A stretch of 64,000 bases of DNA, taken from NCBI RefSeq assembly GCF_900116605.1, contig NZ_FPBC01000006.1, positions 267,566-331,565 of the forward strand. The letters run 5' to 3'. Shown here piece after piece: positions 52,841 to 62,661 of this stretch (position 1 is the first letter of the stretch; each line of letters begins with the position of its first letter). The notes under the pieces were generated by a model. It did not search any database. It was not told where the DNA came from and was given only the letters and a program-made list of their open reading frames with translations. The stretch is from Pseudomonas marincola (lineage in GTDB: Bacteria; Pseudomonadota; Gammaproteobacteria; Pseudomonadales; Pseudomonadaceae). Both the position numbers and the translations under genes were made by a program.

Positions 52841-53806
52841 TTACTTGGCTTCAGCTTCTACAGCAGCTTCTACGCGACGGTTTACAGCGCGGCCGTCAGC
52901 AGTAGAGTTGTCAGCAACTGGGCGGGACTCGCCGTAGCCAACAGCGTCAACACGCTCGCCACCTACACCGTACTGGTTAACCAGAACGTCACGAACAGCG
53001 GTAGCACGCTTCTCGGACAGGCTCTGGTTGTAAGCGTCAGTACCGACGGAGTCAGTGTGACCTTCAACAGTAGTGGTGGTTTGTGGGTACTGATTCATGA
53101 AATCAGCCAGGTTTTTGATGTCTGTGTAGCTTTCTTCTTTAACCTGAGACTTGTCGAAATCGAATTTAACGTCGAGTTCAACGCGAACGATTTCAGCAGG
53201 CTCTTCAACAACTGGAGCTGGCTCTGGCTCAACAACTGCTGCTGCAACTACTGGAGCTGCGCCGCCGAAGTTCAGACCGACACCAACACCGGCTTGCCAT
53301 TCAGTGTCACCCTGGTCGATGTTGTACAGAGCATCAACGCCTGCACGTGCATAGAACATTTCGGTGAAGTAGTACTTGGCGCCAGCGCCAATGGTAGCCA
53401 GAGTGGAGCTGTTACGGCCACCAGCAACAGTGTTGCTGATGCTCTGGTGGGCGAAGCCGCCAGATACGTATGGACGCAGACCGGCGCCTGGCTCACCAAA
53501 GTGGTACAGGGCTTTAAGGTCAGTCTGGCTGCCTTTGATGTCCTTGTTACCCAGAGCGGAGTCGCCGTTCAGGCTGTGGTATTCGCCGTAAGCCAATGCC
53601 AACTCGACGTCCTTGGTCAGGAAGTAACCAATGGAACCGCCGTACTCACTGCCTTCGTCGTGTGCATAGTTGCGTGACGAGTCGGTGAAGTATTCGTTAA
53701 CAAAGCCTTCCACCTCGACTGCGCCTTGGCCTTGAGCCAGCACGCCCATGGAAGAAGCAGCGACAAGTGAGCCAACAGCTATGCCTAAGGTGTTTTTCAG
53801 TTTCAT
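52841..53806 (-). CDS. oprF: Major outer-membrane porin OprF
   Basis: A 321-aa protein with signal peptide MKLKNTLGIAVGSLVAASSMGVLA (cut before QGQG). An N-terminal eight-stranded beta barrel (about 25-185) is followed by a proline/valine/glutamate linker (VVEPEPAPVVEEPAEIV). The C-terminal OmpA-like peptidoglycan-binding domain has the FDFDKSQVKEESY and VEGHTDSVGTDAYNQSLSEKRA motifs. OprF links the outer membrane to the wall and forms a slow pore. No cysteine is present, while P. aeruginosa OprF has four near the linker. ATG at 53806 follows GGGGA. sigX lies upstream on the same strand. Confidence 0.96.
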   Translation of the reverse strand: MKLKNTLGIAVGSLVAASSMGVLAQGQGAVEVEGFVNEYFTDSSRNYAHDEGSEYGGSIGYFLTKDVELALAYGEYHSLNGDSALGNKDIKGSQTDLKALYHFGEPGAGLRPYVSGGFAHQSISNTVAGGRNSSTLATIGAGAKYYFTEMFYARAGVDALYNIDQGDTEWQAGVGVGLNFGGAAPVVAAAVVEPEPAPVVEEPAEIVRVELDVKFDFDKSQVKEESYTDIKNLADFMNQYPQTTTTVEGHTDSVGTDAYNQSLSEKRATAVRDVLVNQYGVGGERVDAVGYGESRPVADNSTADGRAVNRRVEAAVEAEAK

Positions 53807-53916
53807 CCGTAAATCCCCATCTTGGTGATTGATTGAAATGCGTGAATCTATTCCACACAAATCTGCGACGAGCTTATCAGAACTCGTCATTACGCAAAAG
53901 AAAATTTGCAATCGCA

Positions 53917-54507
53917 CTAACTTTCGGTAATACCTGCAAACTTCTCTCGTAATTTATCCAGCGCCCGCTTGTATCGCATTTTAGTAGCGCTCAAGCCCAT
54001 GTGCATTATATCTGCGATCTCCTGAAACTCGAGCTCTGCGACAAAGCGTAGCACTAAAATTTCTCTGTCAATTGGATTTACATGCACTAACCATCGATCC
54101 AATCCAACAGGGTCTTCAACTTTCGGCGCCTTTTCATCTGACGCCTCTTCCAGCGGGTCCAAACTTAGAGCATCCATCAACCGACGTTTACGGCGCTCTT
54201 TGCGGTACTGGGTAATACATTCGTTGTAAGTGATGCTATAAAGCCATGTTTTGAATTTAGACTTCCCTTCGAAACTCTTCAAACCATATAAGACTTTTAG
54301 CATTACCTCCTGACAGACATCATCCGCATCACGTTCGTTCCCTAAATATCGCGAACACACGTTAAAAAGTGTTCGCTGATAACGACGCATCAGCTCTTCG
54401 TAGGCACGCGTTATGTGAAACAACTCACCGTGTGCACGCACAACCAGCTCTTCATCGGTGAGCTCGCGAGGATCGTAACGCTGTGACGTTTGTTGAGTAT
54501 TATTCAA
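53917..54507 (-). CDS. sigX: ECF sigma factor SigX
   Basis: A 196-aa extracytoplasmic-function sigma factor. Region 2 is RRYQRTLFNVCSRYLGNERDADDVCQEVMLKVLYGLKSFEGKSKFKTWLYSITYNECITQYRKERR, and region 4 is IDREILVLRFVAELEFQEIADIMHMGLSATKMRYKRALDKLR. SigX drives oprF and fatty-acid genes in Pseudomonas and responds to envelope or osmotic stress. No ATG start fits: an in-frame TTG at 54507 gives a MNN-type N-terminus that aligns with other SigX proteins, and another TTG at 54522 adds five residues. Neither has a clear Shine-Dalgarno. Confidence 0.93.
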   Translation of the reverse strand: MNNTQQTSQRYDPRELTDEELVVRAHGELFHITRAYEELMRRYQRTLFNVCSRYLGNERDADDVCQEVMLKVLYGLKSFEGKSKFKTWLYSITYNECITQYRKERRKRRLMDALSLDPLEEASDEKAPKVEDPVGLDRWLVHVNPIDREILVLRFVAELEFQEIADIMHMGLSATKMRYKRALDKLREKFAGITES

Positions 54508-54597
54508 AGCGAGTTTAGCCAACTTCAGGGCAAAATCGAAAACAGCCAGACCTGACCAGGACCGGCTGATGGCTCAGGTTAGCAGGGATCTGCAGAT

Positions 54598-55422
54598 TTA
54601 ACGACTGCTTACCCGCTGATCTAGGAGTGTACGGTTGGCTATCGACACCAATTCACCTTCGTCTGTCAGCAACAGGGTCTTCACCGTACCGATTTCCTCG
54701 ATCACACCTTCAATGTCAGCGACCTGAACGCTCTGCCCCACTTGGTACAACTCACGCACATAAATACCCGCAAGGATCTGGCCGGCAATTTCACGGCTAC
54801 CCAAGCCCAGTGCCAGCGCGACTGCCAGCCCTACCGAAATAAGTACGATTGCAATGACGTTATTGAGCAAGTCGGTTTTAACTTCGAGCTGACCAATAGC
54901 CACGGAGATGCTGATGATAATGACCAGACCCTGAGCGATACGGCCCAGACCACCGGCATAATCAAGCCCGACTCCATCGGCTGCGCCACGCACGATGCCA
55001 CTGACCAGATGAGCAAGCAGCACGCCAACCACCAGCACCAATGCGGCGCCAAATACTTTGGGCAGGTACAAGGCCAAGACATCGAGAGTCGCGGAGACGC
55101 GCTCAAGTCCAAGCGACTCGGCCGCCGAGACCAGGAAAATCAACAACACGAACCAGTAAACGATGCGCCCGATCAGCGTTGAAACGGGCGCATGAATACC
55201 GGCCCGCGCAAGAATCTTGGTCAGGCCGGTGCCGGCCATGAGCCGATCAAGGCCGAGTTTGCCGAGTAATTTTGACAATAAGGTGTCGAGTAACTTGGCA
55301 ACCACAAAACCCAGCAGCACCAGAATAAGGGCAACAAACAGGTTGGGAATAAAGCCGGCAACCTTGGTCCAGAGTGCTGTCATTGCAGCCACCAGGCTTT
55401 GAGTCCAGGGATCGAGTTCCAT
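54598..55422 (-). CDS. cmpX: CmpX, MscS-like mechanosensitive channel protein
   Basis: A 274-aa inner-membrane protein with about four to five membrane helices (first at about 24-44) and a short MscS-like beta domain at the C-terminus (GSREIAGQILAGIYVRELYQVGQSVQVADIEGVIEEIG). This is the conserved TM-helix/MscS architecture of CmpX. In P. aeruginosa, CmpX affects cell-wall stress and SigX activity. Its ATG comes one base after the stop of crfX, and it forms an operon with crfX and perhaps cmaX. Confidence 0.92.
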   Translation of the reverse strand: MELDPWTQSLVAAMTALWTKVAGFIPNLFVALILVLLGFVVAKLLDTLLSKLLGKLGLDRLMAGTGLTKILARAGIHAPVSTLIGRIVYWFVLLIFLVSAAESLGLERVSATLDVLALYLPKVFGAALVLVVGVLLAHLVSGIVRGAADGVGLDYAGGLGRIAQGLVIIISISVAIGQLEVKTDLLNNVIAIVLISVGLAVALALGLGSREIAGQILAGIYVRELYQVGQSVQVADIEGVIEEIGTVKTLLLTDEGELVSIANRTLLDQRVSSR

Positions 55423-55423
55423 T

Positions 55424-55669
55424 TCAGTCAGCCTTATTTGTCGTACGAGCGGTAGCCGAGCGTCGCGAAACCGGGGCGACGTGAGCTGAACCGTTATTCA
55501 GGGCCATCATTACCGCGCCGACCCAATTGCCCATCAATGCGAAAAGATCTCCCGCACCGACCTGCCGGTTGGCTGTCTTGAGCACGCGATGAAGGCACGC
55601 GTCATCGTCACGACTCGACGAAGGCGTGTTCAACAAATCGCGGAGTGAATCTTCAAATGGGTCGCGCAT
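55424..55669 (-). CDS. crfX: CrfX, small conserved protein
   Basis: An 81-aa protein, MRDPFEDSLRDLLNTPSSSRDDDACLHRVLKTANRQVGAGDLFALMGNWVGAVMMALNNG, with one hydrophobic stretch in the middle. Its place between cmaX and cmpX and its N-terminus identify it as CrfX, which has no established biochemical role. ATG at 55669 has GAGG about 6 nt upstream; an in-frame TTG one codon earlier is less likely. The stop lies 1 nt before cmpX. Confidence 0.85.
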   Translation of the reverse strand: MRDPFEDSLRDLLNTPSSSRDDDACLHRVLKTANRQVGAGDLFALMGNWVGAVMMALNNGSAHVAPVSRRSATARTTNKAD

Positions 55670-55724
55670 CAATTACCTCATCAGGTGTGCATATCTAGAT
55701 GCACGAATAACGTCACAAGTCACA

Positions 55725-56720
55725 TCAGACCCATTTCAAACGACGGAATAACCACCACTGGCCAACCGCCAGCACCGCCATAATCGAGCAGGCGATGGCA
55801 AATCCGTAGTGATTATCGGCCCAAGGGATTCCGCCGACATTGATGCCGAGCAAGCCGGTGAGAAAACTCATCGGCAGAAAAACCCCGGTGATAATGCCGA
55901 ACCGGTACATGATCCGGTTCATGCGAATGTCCATTTGCCGACTTTCGGCTTCGAGCAATAAGCTCAGGCGCTCACGGTTGAGGTCGAGCTCCTCCAGATA
56001 CCGGGTCAGGCGGTTGTGCAATTCATTCCAGTAATCACTGTCATCCTCAACGAACCAGGGCTGCTGATTACGCGCAAGTTGCGCAAATATTTCGCGTTGC
56101 GGGGCCAGAAAACGGCGCAGATTGGCGGCACGGCGACGCGCCTGCAGCAACAAGCCATGGTCCGGAGTGAAGGCCGGGTCGTTATCGAGCAGGTCTTCCT
56201 GCTCATCAACCTGTTCGGACAACTCGGTAACCAGCAGCTCAACCTTGTCGGTCAGATAATCCGCCATTGCCAGCAGCAACTCGGACGAGGTTTTCGGCCC
56301 CTTCCCGGCATGCAGGTCTGCAATCACACTTTCAGTGGCACGCAACGGCCGCAAACGCAAAGAGATGGCCCGGCGCGCATCCGCAAAAATACGCAGCGAT
56401 ACCATGTCCTCAGGCTCAGCGCCGGGGTTGAGATTCAATCCCCGCAGGAACAGCAGAAGCTCATTGTCCGGCAATGTCAGCAGGCGCGGCCGGGTATTTT
56501 CCTCAAGCAGCAGGTCGCACGAAAACTGGCTGAGCCCGCTTTCATAGCGCAACCACTGCTGAGTATCTGGATGGCTTCGATCCCAGTGCAACCAGAGGCT
56601 TTCTTTCTCCTCCAATTGCAAACTGACCACCTGCTCCCATTCAAGCGGGCGACCGCCGCCCAAGCCATCGAGTAAATAGGCGTGAACAAGCCCCACGGTT
56701 GAGGCCTTATCCGCATTCAT
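55725..56720 (-). CDS. cmaX: CmaX, CorA/ZntB-family metal ion transporter
   Basis: A 331-aa protein with a large cytoplasmic N-terminal part and two C-terminal membrane helices (TGVFLPMSFLTGLLGINVGGIPW and GFAIACSIMAVLAVGQWWLF). The pore signature is GIN in place of the GMN of CorA, which fits the ZntB-like branch. The substrate may be Mg2+ or Zn2+. GGGGGAG lies about 7 nt before the ATG. crfX follows 55 nt downstream, and the rraA-family gene lies 45 nt upstream on the same strand. Confidence 0.9.
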   Translation of the reverse strand: MNADKASTVGLVHAYLLDGLGGGRPLEWEQVVSLQLEEKESLWLHWDRSHPDTQQWLRYESGLSQFSCDLLLEENTRPRLLTLPDNELLLFLRGLNLNPGAEPEDMVSLRIFADARRAISLRLRPLRATESVIADLHAGKGPKTSSELLLAMADYLTDKVELLVTELSEQVDEQEDLLDNDPAFTPDHGLLLQARRRAANLRRFLAPQREIFAQLARNQQPWFVEDDSDYWNELHNRLTRYLEELDLNRERLSLLLEAESRQMDIRMNRIMYRFGIITGVFLPMSFLTGLLGINVGGIPWADNHYGFAIACSIMAVLAVGQWWLFRRLKWV

Positions 56721-56765
56721 CCCTGAGCTCCCCCATCTGCTGGCAATGTTGTCTTAATTTTTATC

Positions 56766-57254
56766 TTACTCAGGCATCTGCAATGCGACGGGCGATACGA
56801 TGATGCCGTTGTTGTCTGCATAGACAAACTCACCCGGGCGGAACGTAACGCCGCCGAATGTCACTGTAACGTTGAGATCGCCGATACCGCGCTTATCCGT
56901 TTTCATCGGATGGCTGGCCAGCGCCTGAATACCCAGATCGGTTTGTGCCAGTACATCAACATCCCGCACACAGCCGTAAATAACGATGCCTTCCCAACCA
57001 TTTTTGGCAGCCTTTTCGGCCAGCATGTCGCCCAGCAACGCGCGGCGCAGGGAACCGCCACCGTCGACGACCATGACCTTGCCTTTGCCCGGCTGATCGA
57101 CCTGCTCTTTGACAATGGAGTTATCTTCAAAGCACTTGATAGTGACAATTTCACCGCCGAAGGAATCATGACCACCGAAGTTGCTGAACATCGGCTCTAC
57201 GACCTGAACCTGTTCAGGGTAGGCGTCACACAAATCTGGAGTGATGTAATGCAT
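56766..57254 (-). CDS. rraA: RraA-family protein
   Basis: A 162-aa protein of the RraA/HMG aldolase family. Motifs are [45 protein letters not shown] and [30 protein letters not shown]. RraA inhibits RNase E in E. coli, while Pseudomonas relatives also act as 4-hydroxy-4-methyl-2-oxoglutarate/oxaloacetate aldolases. The Arg-Asp in VRDVD is the metal-enzyme signature, so an aldolase role is possible. GAGGAG lies 9 nt before the ATG. The alpha/beta hydrolase gene lies 133 nt upstream. Confidence 0.88.
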   Translation of the reverse strand: MHYITPDLCDAYPEQVQVVEPMFSNFGGHDSFGGEIVTIKCFEDNSIVKEQVDQPGKGKVMVVDGGGSLRRALLGDMLAEKAAKNGWEGIVIYGCVRDVDVLAQTDLGIQALASHPMKTDKRGIGDLNVTVTFGGVTFRPGEFVYADNNGIIVSPVALQMPE

Positions 57255-57387
57255 AAGAATGCTCCTCTGGAAGATGGTTTGGAAAACGTGGCGGGCGCAA
57301 TCAGGTCGCCCAAATAACGTCCGATAAGCAGCACAATGTAAAGTCAGGACACCCGGTAACGCAATCCGCCAGCGCCACCGGGCAACT

Positions 57388-58338
57388 TCAAGCCTGGCAT
57401 TGCGTGATCCAGTTCCGTAGCAATGGCCAGACTTCCTGCTGCGCAGTCTTACTCACCAGCATCTCGATGTGCCCGTAATCCGTCGCGTAGCCATCAGCCT
57501 TGCTTAGCTGAATGAATTCACGAGCAGACGAGCCGAACTGCTCAAGCAACTTGCGGCACGCCCAAGGCGGATCCTGTTTGTCCCCTGCCCCCGCCACAGC
57601 TAACACCGGCAAACTGACGCTGCTCAGGCCCTGCCACCAATTGCGTTCAGCATCAGCAAAACGACCGAACAAGCCGTGCCAACGCAACGCTTCAATCGCT
57701 AAACCAATCGGCTCGTCTTCCGGGCCGCGCTTTAGGCGTGAGCCCGACAACACCTCAAAACGCTTGAGCACAAAGCGCCCCACCCACTGCAGCGGTGGCA
57801 CCTTGAGCAGCCAATAATTGCGACTGACTTGACTGCCGCACAAAGCAACCGAGGCGATTTGAGAAGGATCCATGTAGCTCCCACCCAATGCTGCCGCCAG
57901 TGTTGTTCCGCCCAACGAGTGACCGATCCAGTGTGCCGGACGGGCATTTTGCTCATAAATGAAGTCGCTGATCGCAGGCAAATCGTAACGCGCATAATCG
58001 CCAACGCAGTTGCTTTGATAACTTTGATTGCGAGGCGACAGACCGTGACCACGCATCTCGGCAATCCACACATCAAACCCTGCTCGCGCCAGATACGGTC
58101 CCAAACCAATACATTTTGGGGAATACCAGAAGCGTCGGTTAGAAAAGCTGCCATGCAGCAGGACCACAGGTATACCGCTGGTGTTGGCAAAGCCCGCATT
58201 GCCCAGGCGCGTCAGGGCAATCTCGACACTGCGATCCGGGCTGTTGCCAGGTTTTAACCGATAAACATCCTCACTAAGATCACCGCGATTTTCGGCGCTT
58301 ACCAAGGCGACAGGGAACAGCTTGCTGCTACTTTGCAT
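57388..58338 (-). CDS. Alpha/beta hydrolase, EstX-like
   Basis: A 316-aa predicted esterase or lipase. The fold is shown by [18 protein letters not shown] (oxyanion region), the nucleophile elbow [16 protein letters not shown], an acid region near [11 protein letters not shown] and the catalytic His in DYGHIEMLV. There is no signal peptide. P. aeruginosa has an estX gene at the same position next to ppsA. ATG at 58338 is chosen over an in-frame TTG two codons upstream; AGGT lies 7 nt before it. The substrate is unknown. Confidence 0.88.
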   Translation of the reverse strand: MQSSSKLFPVALVSAENRGDLSEDVYRLKPGNSPDRSVEIALTRLGNAGFANTSGIPVVLLHGSFSNRRFWYSPKCIGLGPYLARAGFDVWIAEMRGHGLSPRNQSYQSNCVGDYARYDLPAISDFIYEQNARPAHWIGHSLGGTTLAAALGGSYMDPSQIASVALCGSQVSRNYWLLKVPPLQWVGRFVLKRFEVLSGSRLKRGPEDEPIGLAIEALRWHGLFGRFADAERNWWQGLSSVSLPVLAVAGAGDKQDPPWACRKLLEQFGSSAREFIQLSKADGYATDYGHIEMLVSKTAQQEVWPLLRNWITQCQA

Positions 58339-58352
58339 TTTCAACCTGACAC

Positions 58353-58380
58353 AAAAAAGGGCGGAAGAACCCGCCCTTAA
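58353..58380 (-). terminator. Rho-independent terminator after ppsA
   Basis: AAGGGCGG (minus-strand sense), loop, complement and T6, 20 nt beyond the ppsA stop; separates ppsA from the hydrolase gene. Confidence 0.88.
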
Positions 58381-58400
58381 TCAATTGTATTGAAGGGTTA

Positions 58401-60773
58401 TCAGCCTTGCTGGCCTTCGGCAAGGAAGAACCATGTATCCAATACAGAGTCCGGGTTGAGCGAGACACTTTCGATGCCCTGCTCCATCAGCCAGCGTGCC
58501 AGATCAGGGTGATCGGATGGGCCCTGACCACAGATACCGATGTATTTGCCGGCCTTGTTACAGGCTTCAATCGCATTAGCCAGAAGCTTCTTGACCGCAG
58601 GATTACGCTCGTCAAACAGATGGGCGATGATCCCGGAGTCACGGTCGAGGCCCAGCGTCAGCTGAGTCAGGTCGTTCGAACCAATGGAGAAGCCATCGAA
58701 GAACTCGAGGAACTCTTCAGCCAGAATGGCGTTGGATGGCAATTCGCACATCATGATGATCTTCAGACCATCCTGACCACGGGCCAGACCGTTCTGCGCC
58801 AACAGATCAATAACCTGACTGGCTTCGCCCAGGGTACGTACGAACGGCACCATGATTTCGACGTTGGTCAAACCCATTTCATTGCGCACTTTCTTCAGCG
58901 CACGGCATTCGAGTTCGAAGCAGTCGCGGAAGGCTTCGCTGATGTAACGCGAGGCACCACGGAAACCCAGCATCGGGTTTTCTTCTTCAGGCTCGTACAA
59001 CTTGCCGCCGATCAGGTTGGCGTATTCGTTGGACTTGAAGTCGGACAGGCGCACGATGACCTTTTTCGGCCAGAACGCTGCTGCCAGGGTACTGATACCC
59101 TCAACCAGCTTCTCGACGTAGAAGTTGACCGGATCGTCGTAACCGGCGATGCGCTTCTCTACGCTTTCCTTGATATCCGCTGGCAAGCCGGCGAAATTCA
59201 ACAAAGCCTTGGGGTGCACGCCAATCATGCGGTTGATTATGAACTCAAGACGCGCCAGACCTACACCTGCGTTAGGCAGCTGAGCGAAGTCGAAAGCACG
59301 GTCCGGATTACCGACGTTCATCATGATCTTGAACGGCAGATCTGGCATCGCTTCAACCGAGTTCTTGCGGATGTCGAAGCCCAACTCACCTTCAAAGATA
59401 AAGCCGGTGTCGCCCTCAGCACAGGAAACGGTTACGCCCTGGCCATCCTTGAGCAGTTGAGTCGCGTTGCCACAACCCACTACAGCAGGAATACCCAGCT
59501 CACGCGCGATAATCGCGGCGTGACAGGTACGGCCACCACGGTTGGTAACGATCGCGCTTGCGCGCTTCATGATCGGCTCCCAATCCGGATCGGTCATGTC
59601 CGAAACAAGCACATCACCCGGCTGAACCTTGTCCATTTCAGCGATATCGTTGATGACACGCACCTTACCAGCGCCGATCTTCTGGCCAATTGCGCGGCCT
59701 TCAACCAGAACAGTACCGGTTTCTTTCAGCAGGTAACGCTCCATCACTGTGGCGCTGGCACGGCTCTTAACGGTTTCAGGGCGAGCCTGAACGATGTACA
59801 GCTTGCCGTCATCACCATCTTTGGCCCACTCGATGTCCATAGGACGCTCGTAGTGCTTTTCAATGATCATGGCCTGCTTGGCCAGTTCGCTGACTTCTGC
59901 ATCACTGAGGCAGAAACGCGCACGATCAGCGCGGTCTACATCAACAACCTTGACCGACTTGCCGGCTTTGGCTTCGTCACCGTAGATCATTTTGATGGCT
60001 TTGCTGCCGAGGTTACGGCGCAGGATCGCAGGGCGACCAGCCTCAAGGGTATTTTTGTGAACGTAGAATTCGTCAGGGTTTACAGCGCCCTGCACGACTG
60101 TCTCGCCGAGGCCGTAGGCACCGGTAATAAACACGACGTCACGGAAACCGGATTCGGTATCAAGGGTAAACATTACACCAGCGGTGCCAGTTTCCGAGCG
60201 AACCATGCGCTGAACGCCGGCAGACAAGGCGACCAGTTTGTGGTCAAAGCCCTGGTGCACGCGGTAAGCAATAGCGCGGTCGTTAAACAGCGATGCAAAC
60301 ACTTCCTTGGCCGCGCGGATTACGTTATCGACGCCACGAATATTGAGGAAGGTCTCTTGCTGACCGGCGAATGAGGCGTCCGGCAAGTCTTCAGCGGTAG
60401 CCGATGAGCGCACAGCAACAGCCATATTGCTGTTATCGCCAGCCATTTCAGCAAACGCTTTGCGGATTTCGCTGTCCAAACGCTCAGGGAACGGAGCTTC
60501 CATGATCCACTGACGAATCATGGCGCCGGTTTTAACCAGCTCATTAACGTCATCAACGTCGAGCGCGTCGAGGGCCTGGTGAATTTGTGCGTTGAGGCCG
60601 CTCTGCTCAAGGAAGTCACGATACGCTTGCGCAGTAGTGGCGAAACCGCCAGGAACCGAGACTCCGGCGCCGGCAAGATTGCTGATCATCTCGCCCAGGG
60701 AGGCGTTCTTGCCCCCTACGTGCTCAACATCGTGGACGCCGAGCTTATCGAGGGAAACTACGTACTCTACCAA
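58401..60773 (-). CDS. ppsA: Phosphoenolpyruvate synthase
   Basis: A 790-aa PPDK-type enzyme that makes PEP from pyruvate and ATP for gluconeogenesis. The N-terminal ATP-grasp domain starts [28 protein letters not shown]. The phosphohistidine site is [23 protein letters not shown]. The C-terminal PEP-binding domain has [15 protein letters not shown] and [21 protein letters not shown]. The start is TTG at 60773 (GGAGAG 7 nt upstream), as in P. aeruginosa where I recall the same TTG; the long upstream extension is not used. It is divergent from its regulator psrP. Confidence 0.95.
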   Translation of the reverse strand: MVEYVVSLDKLGVHDVEHVGGKNASLGEMISNLAGAGVSVPGGFATTAQAYRDFLEQSGLNAQIHQALDALDVDDVNELVKTGAMIRQWIMEAPFPERLDSEIRKAFAEMAGDNSNMAVAVRSSATAEDLPDASFAGQQETFLNIRGVDNVIRAAKEVFASLFNDRAIAYRVHQGFDHKLVALSAGVQRMVRSETGTAGVMFTLDTESGFRDVVFITGAYGLGETVVQGAVNPDEFYVHKNTLEAGRPAILRRNLGSKAIKMIYGDEAKAGKSVKVVDVDRADRARFCLSDAEVSELAKQAMIIEKHYERPMDIEWAKDGDDGKLYIVQARPETVKSRASATVMERYLLKETGTVLVEGRAIGQKIGAGKVRVINDIAEMDKVQPGDVLVSDMTDPDWEPIMKRASAIVTNRGGRTCHAAIIARELGIPAVVGCGNATQLLKDGQGVTVSCAEGDTGFIFEGELGFDIRKNSVEAMPDLPFKIMMNVGNPDRAFDFAQLPNAGVGLARLEFIINRMIGVHPKALLNFAGLPADIKESVEKRIAGYDDPVNFYVEKLVEGISTLAAAFWPKKVIVRLSDFKSNEYANLIGGKLYEPEEENPMLGFRGASRYISEAFRDCFELECRALKKVRNEMGLTNVEIMVPFVRTLGEASQVIDLLAQNGLARGQDGLKIIMMCELPSNAILAEEFLEFFDGFSIGSNDLTQLTLGLDRDSGIIAHLFDERNPAVKKLLANAIEACNKAGKYIGICGQGPSDHPDLARWLMEQGIESVSLNPDSVLDTWFFLAEGQQG

Positions 60774-60950
60774 GGTGATCTCTCCACTAAAGGTATTGGA
60801 AAAGCTCAGGAGCTGGGCAATCGCAGCAAAGGGAATATGCCTGATTGTGGCCGGGCCCTGGAAAATAAGTAACAATGCAGGCTGTTGGGCCTGCTTGAGC
60901 GAGGCCTATCATAGCCAAGAAATGTACTCAGCTTAAGGCCCATTGCGCAA

Positions 60951-61769
60951 ATGAAACGAACCGCCTTCTTCATCTCCGATGGTACCGGCATTACAGCCGA
61001 AACGCTTGGCCAGAGTCTGTTGGCACAATTCGAGAACATCAGCTTCACTAAACTCACGCGCCCATACATCGACAGCGTGGAAAAGGCGCGCGCCATGGTA
61101 CAACAAATCAACACGGCTGCCGAGCGGGATGGCACTCGGCCAATTATTTTCGACACCATTGTCAATCAGGATATTCGCGAAATCCTCGCTGAATCCGAAG
61201 GTTTCATGATTGATATCTTCTCATCGTTCCTGTCACCGCTCGAACAGGAATTGTCTTCGCACTCCTCCTACTCGGTTGGTAAGTCGCACTCCATTGGACA
61301 CAATTCCAACTACATGGAGCGCATCGAGGCGGTCAACTTCGCACTCGACAACGATGACGGTGCGCGCACGCATTACTATGACAAAGCGGACTTGATCCTG
61401 GTCGGTGTTTCACGCTGCGGCAAAACGCCTACGTGCCTGTACATGGCAATGCAGTATGGCATTCGCGCCGCCAACTATCCGCTGACCGAAGAAGACATGG
61501 AACGCCTGCAACTGCCCGCCTCGCTGAAAAAGTATAAAGAGAAGCTGTTTGGCCTGACCATCGACCCAGAGCGCCTGACCGCGATTCGCAACGAGCGTAA
61601 GCCCAATAGCCGCTATGCCAGTTACGCCCAGTGCGAGTTCGAGGTGCGTGAGGTCGAGAACCTGTTCCGCCGCGAAAACATCAACTCCATCAACTCAACG
61701 CACTTCTCGGTTGAGGAAATCTCGGCAAAAATTCTTGTCGAGAAAGGCGTAGAACGTCGCTTTAAATAA
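60951..61769 (+). CDS. psrP: PEP synthase regulatory protein (kinase/pyrophosphorylase)
   Basis: A 272-aa DUF299-family protein that switches PpsA off by ADP-dependent phosphorylation and on by Pi-dependent dephosphorylation. The family start is [23 protein letters not shown]. The P-loop is [19 protein letters not shown], about residues 150-168, and [19 protein letters not shown] is a further conserved block. It is placed divergently from ppsA, as in most gammaproteobacteria, with 177 nt between. The Shine-Dalgarno is weak (AAGG 12 nt upstream). Confidence 0.95.
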   Translation: MKRTAFFISDGTGITAETLGQSLLAQFENISFTKLTRPYIDSVEKARAMVQQINTAAERDGTRPIIFDTIVNQDIREILAESEGFMIDIFSSFLSPLEQELSSHSSYSVGKSHSIGHNSNYMERIEAVNFALDNDDGARTHYYDKADLILVGVSRCGKTPTCLYMAMQYGIRAANYPLTEEDMERLQLPASLKKYKEKLFGLTIDPERLTAIRNERKPNSRYASYAQCEFEVREVENLFRRENINSINSTHFSVEEISAKILVEKGVERRFK

Positions 61770-61787
61770 CGCGCCAGCGCCAGGCAT

Positions 61788-61827
61788 AAAAAAACCACGA
61801 CAGCCAAAGCTCGATCGTGGTTTTTTT
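61788..61827. terminator. Bidirectional terminator between psrP and thrH
   Basis: AAAAAAACCACGA and TCGTGGTTTTTTT around a 14-nt loop; strong in both directions for the two converging genes. Confidence 0.93.
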
Positions 61828-61858
61828 GCGCATTAATAAATGCAGCTTATCTAGAGCC

Positions 61859-62476
61859 CTAAAGCTTCAGGTCGCGGTTTGAAGCCTTGATGAACTCACG
61901 CTTAAGGTCTTCATAAGTGTGCACGGCCGGAAATTGCGGGAATTCAGCAATTACGTTTTGCGGTGCATGGAACAGGATACCGGCATCCGCTTCGCCCAGC
62001 ATGGTGGTGTCGTTATACGAGTCACCTGCCGCAATCACCCGATAATAGAGGCTCTTGAACGCCAGCACCGACTGGCGCTTCGGGTCCTTTTGACGTAACT
62101 GATAGCTGACGACCTGATCCTGCTCATTGGTGATCAACTTGTGGCAAAGCAGCGTCGGGAAACCGAGCTGACGCATCAATGGCTGTGAGAACTCGTAGAA
62201 AGTGTCAGACAGAATGACTACCTGGAAACGTTCGCGCAGCCAATCAACAAACTCAACTGCACCCTCGAGTGGCTTGAGGGTGGCGATCACTTCCTGAATA
62301 TCAGAAAGCTTCAGCCCGTGCTCGTCCAGAATACGCAGGCGCTGCTGCATCAACACGTCGTAATCGGGAATATCCCGAGTGGTCGCTTTAAGCGATTCGA
62401 TACCAGTTTTCTCGGCGAACGCGATCCAGATTTCAGGAACGAGGACACCTTCGAGGTCGAGACAAGCGATTTCCAC
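61859..62476 (-). CDS. thrH: ThrH, phosphoserine/homoserine phosphotransferase
   Basis: A 205-aa HAD-superfamily enzyme. HAD motif I is LDLEGVLVPE (DxExV with Asp as nucleophile), motif II is VVILSDTFYEF, and motif III/IV is RVIAAGDSYNDTTMLGEADAGILF. ThrH of P. aeruginosa removes phosphate from phosphoserine and can pass it to homoserine, giving a route to threonine. The start is GTG at 62476, with GGAG 8 nt upstream, and gives the usual 205-aa length. Divergent from cysH. Confidence 0.93.
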   Translation of the reverse strand: MEIACLDLEGVLVPEIWIAFAEKTGIESLKATTRDIPDYDVLMQQRLRILDEHGLKLSDIQEVIATLKPLEGAVEFVDWLRERFQVVILSDTFYEFSQPLMRQLGFPTLLCHKLITNEQDQVVSYQLRQKDPKRQSVLAFKSLYYRVIAAGDSYNDTTMLGEADAGILFHAPQNVIAEFPQFPAVHTYEDLKREFIKASNRDLKL

Positions 62477-62661
62477 AGGATGCTCCAGGATTGTTTTTAG
62501 TCGAGGCGGCACTCTAGCGATTTGGCAAACGCCATGCAACGCGTGCTTATACGCAAATATGGCAATAGACATGGCTGAAGGTTATTTAGACGCATAACAG
62601 GATTTTGTTACCATCCCCCGCACAAGGTGCCAGACACCACGATAACTAAGGATACAGCCTG

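Noticed and set aside
58407..60374. A 655-codon open frame on the plus strand, opposite ppsA.
   Set aside because: It is the mirror of ppsA, which has all family motifs. High GC leaves few stops in the antisense frame, the product has no recognisable domain, and there is no ribosome site.
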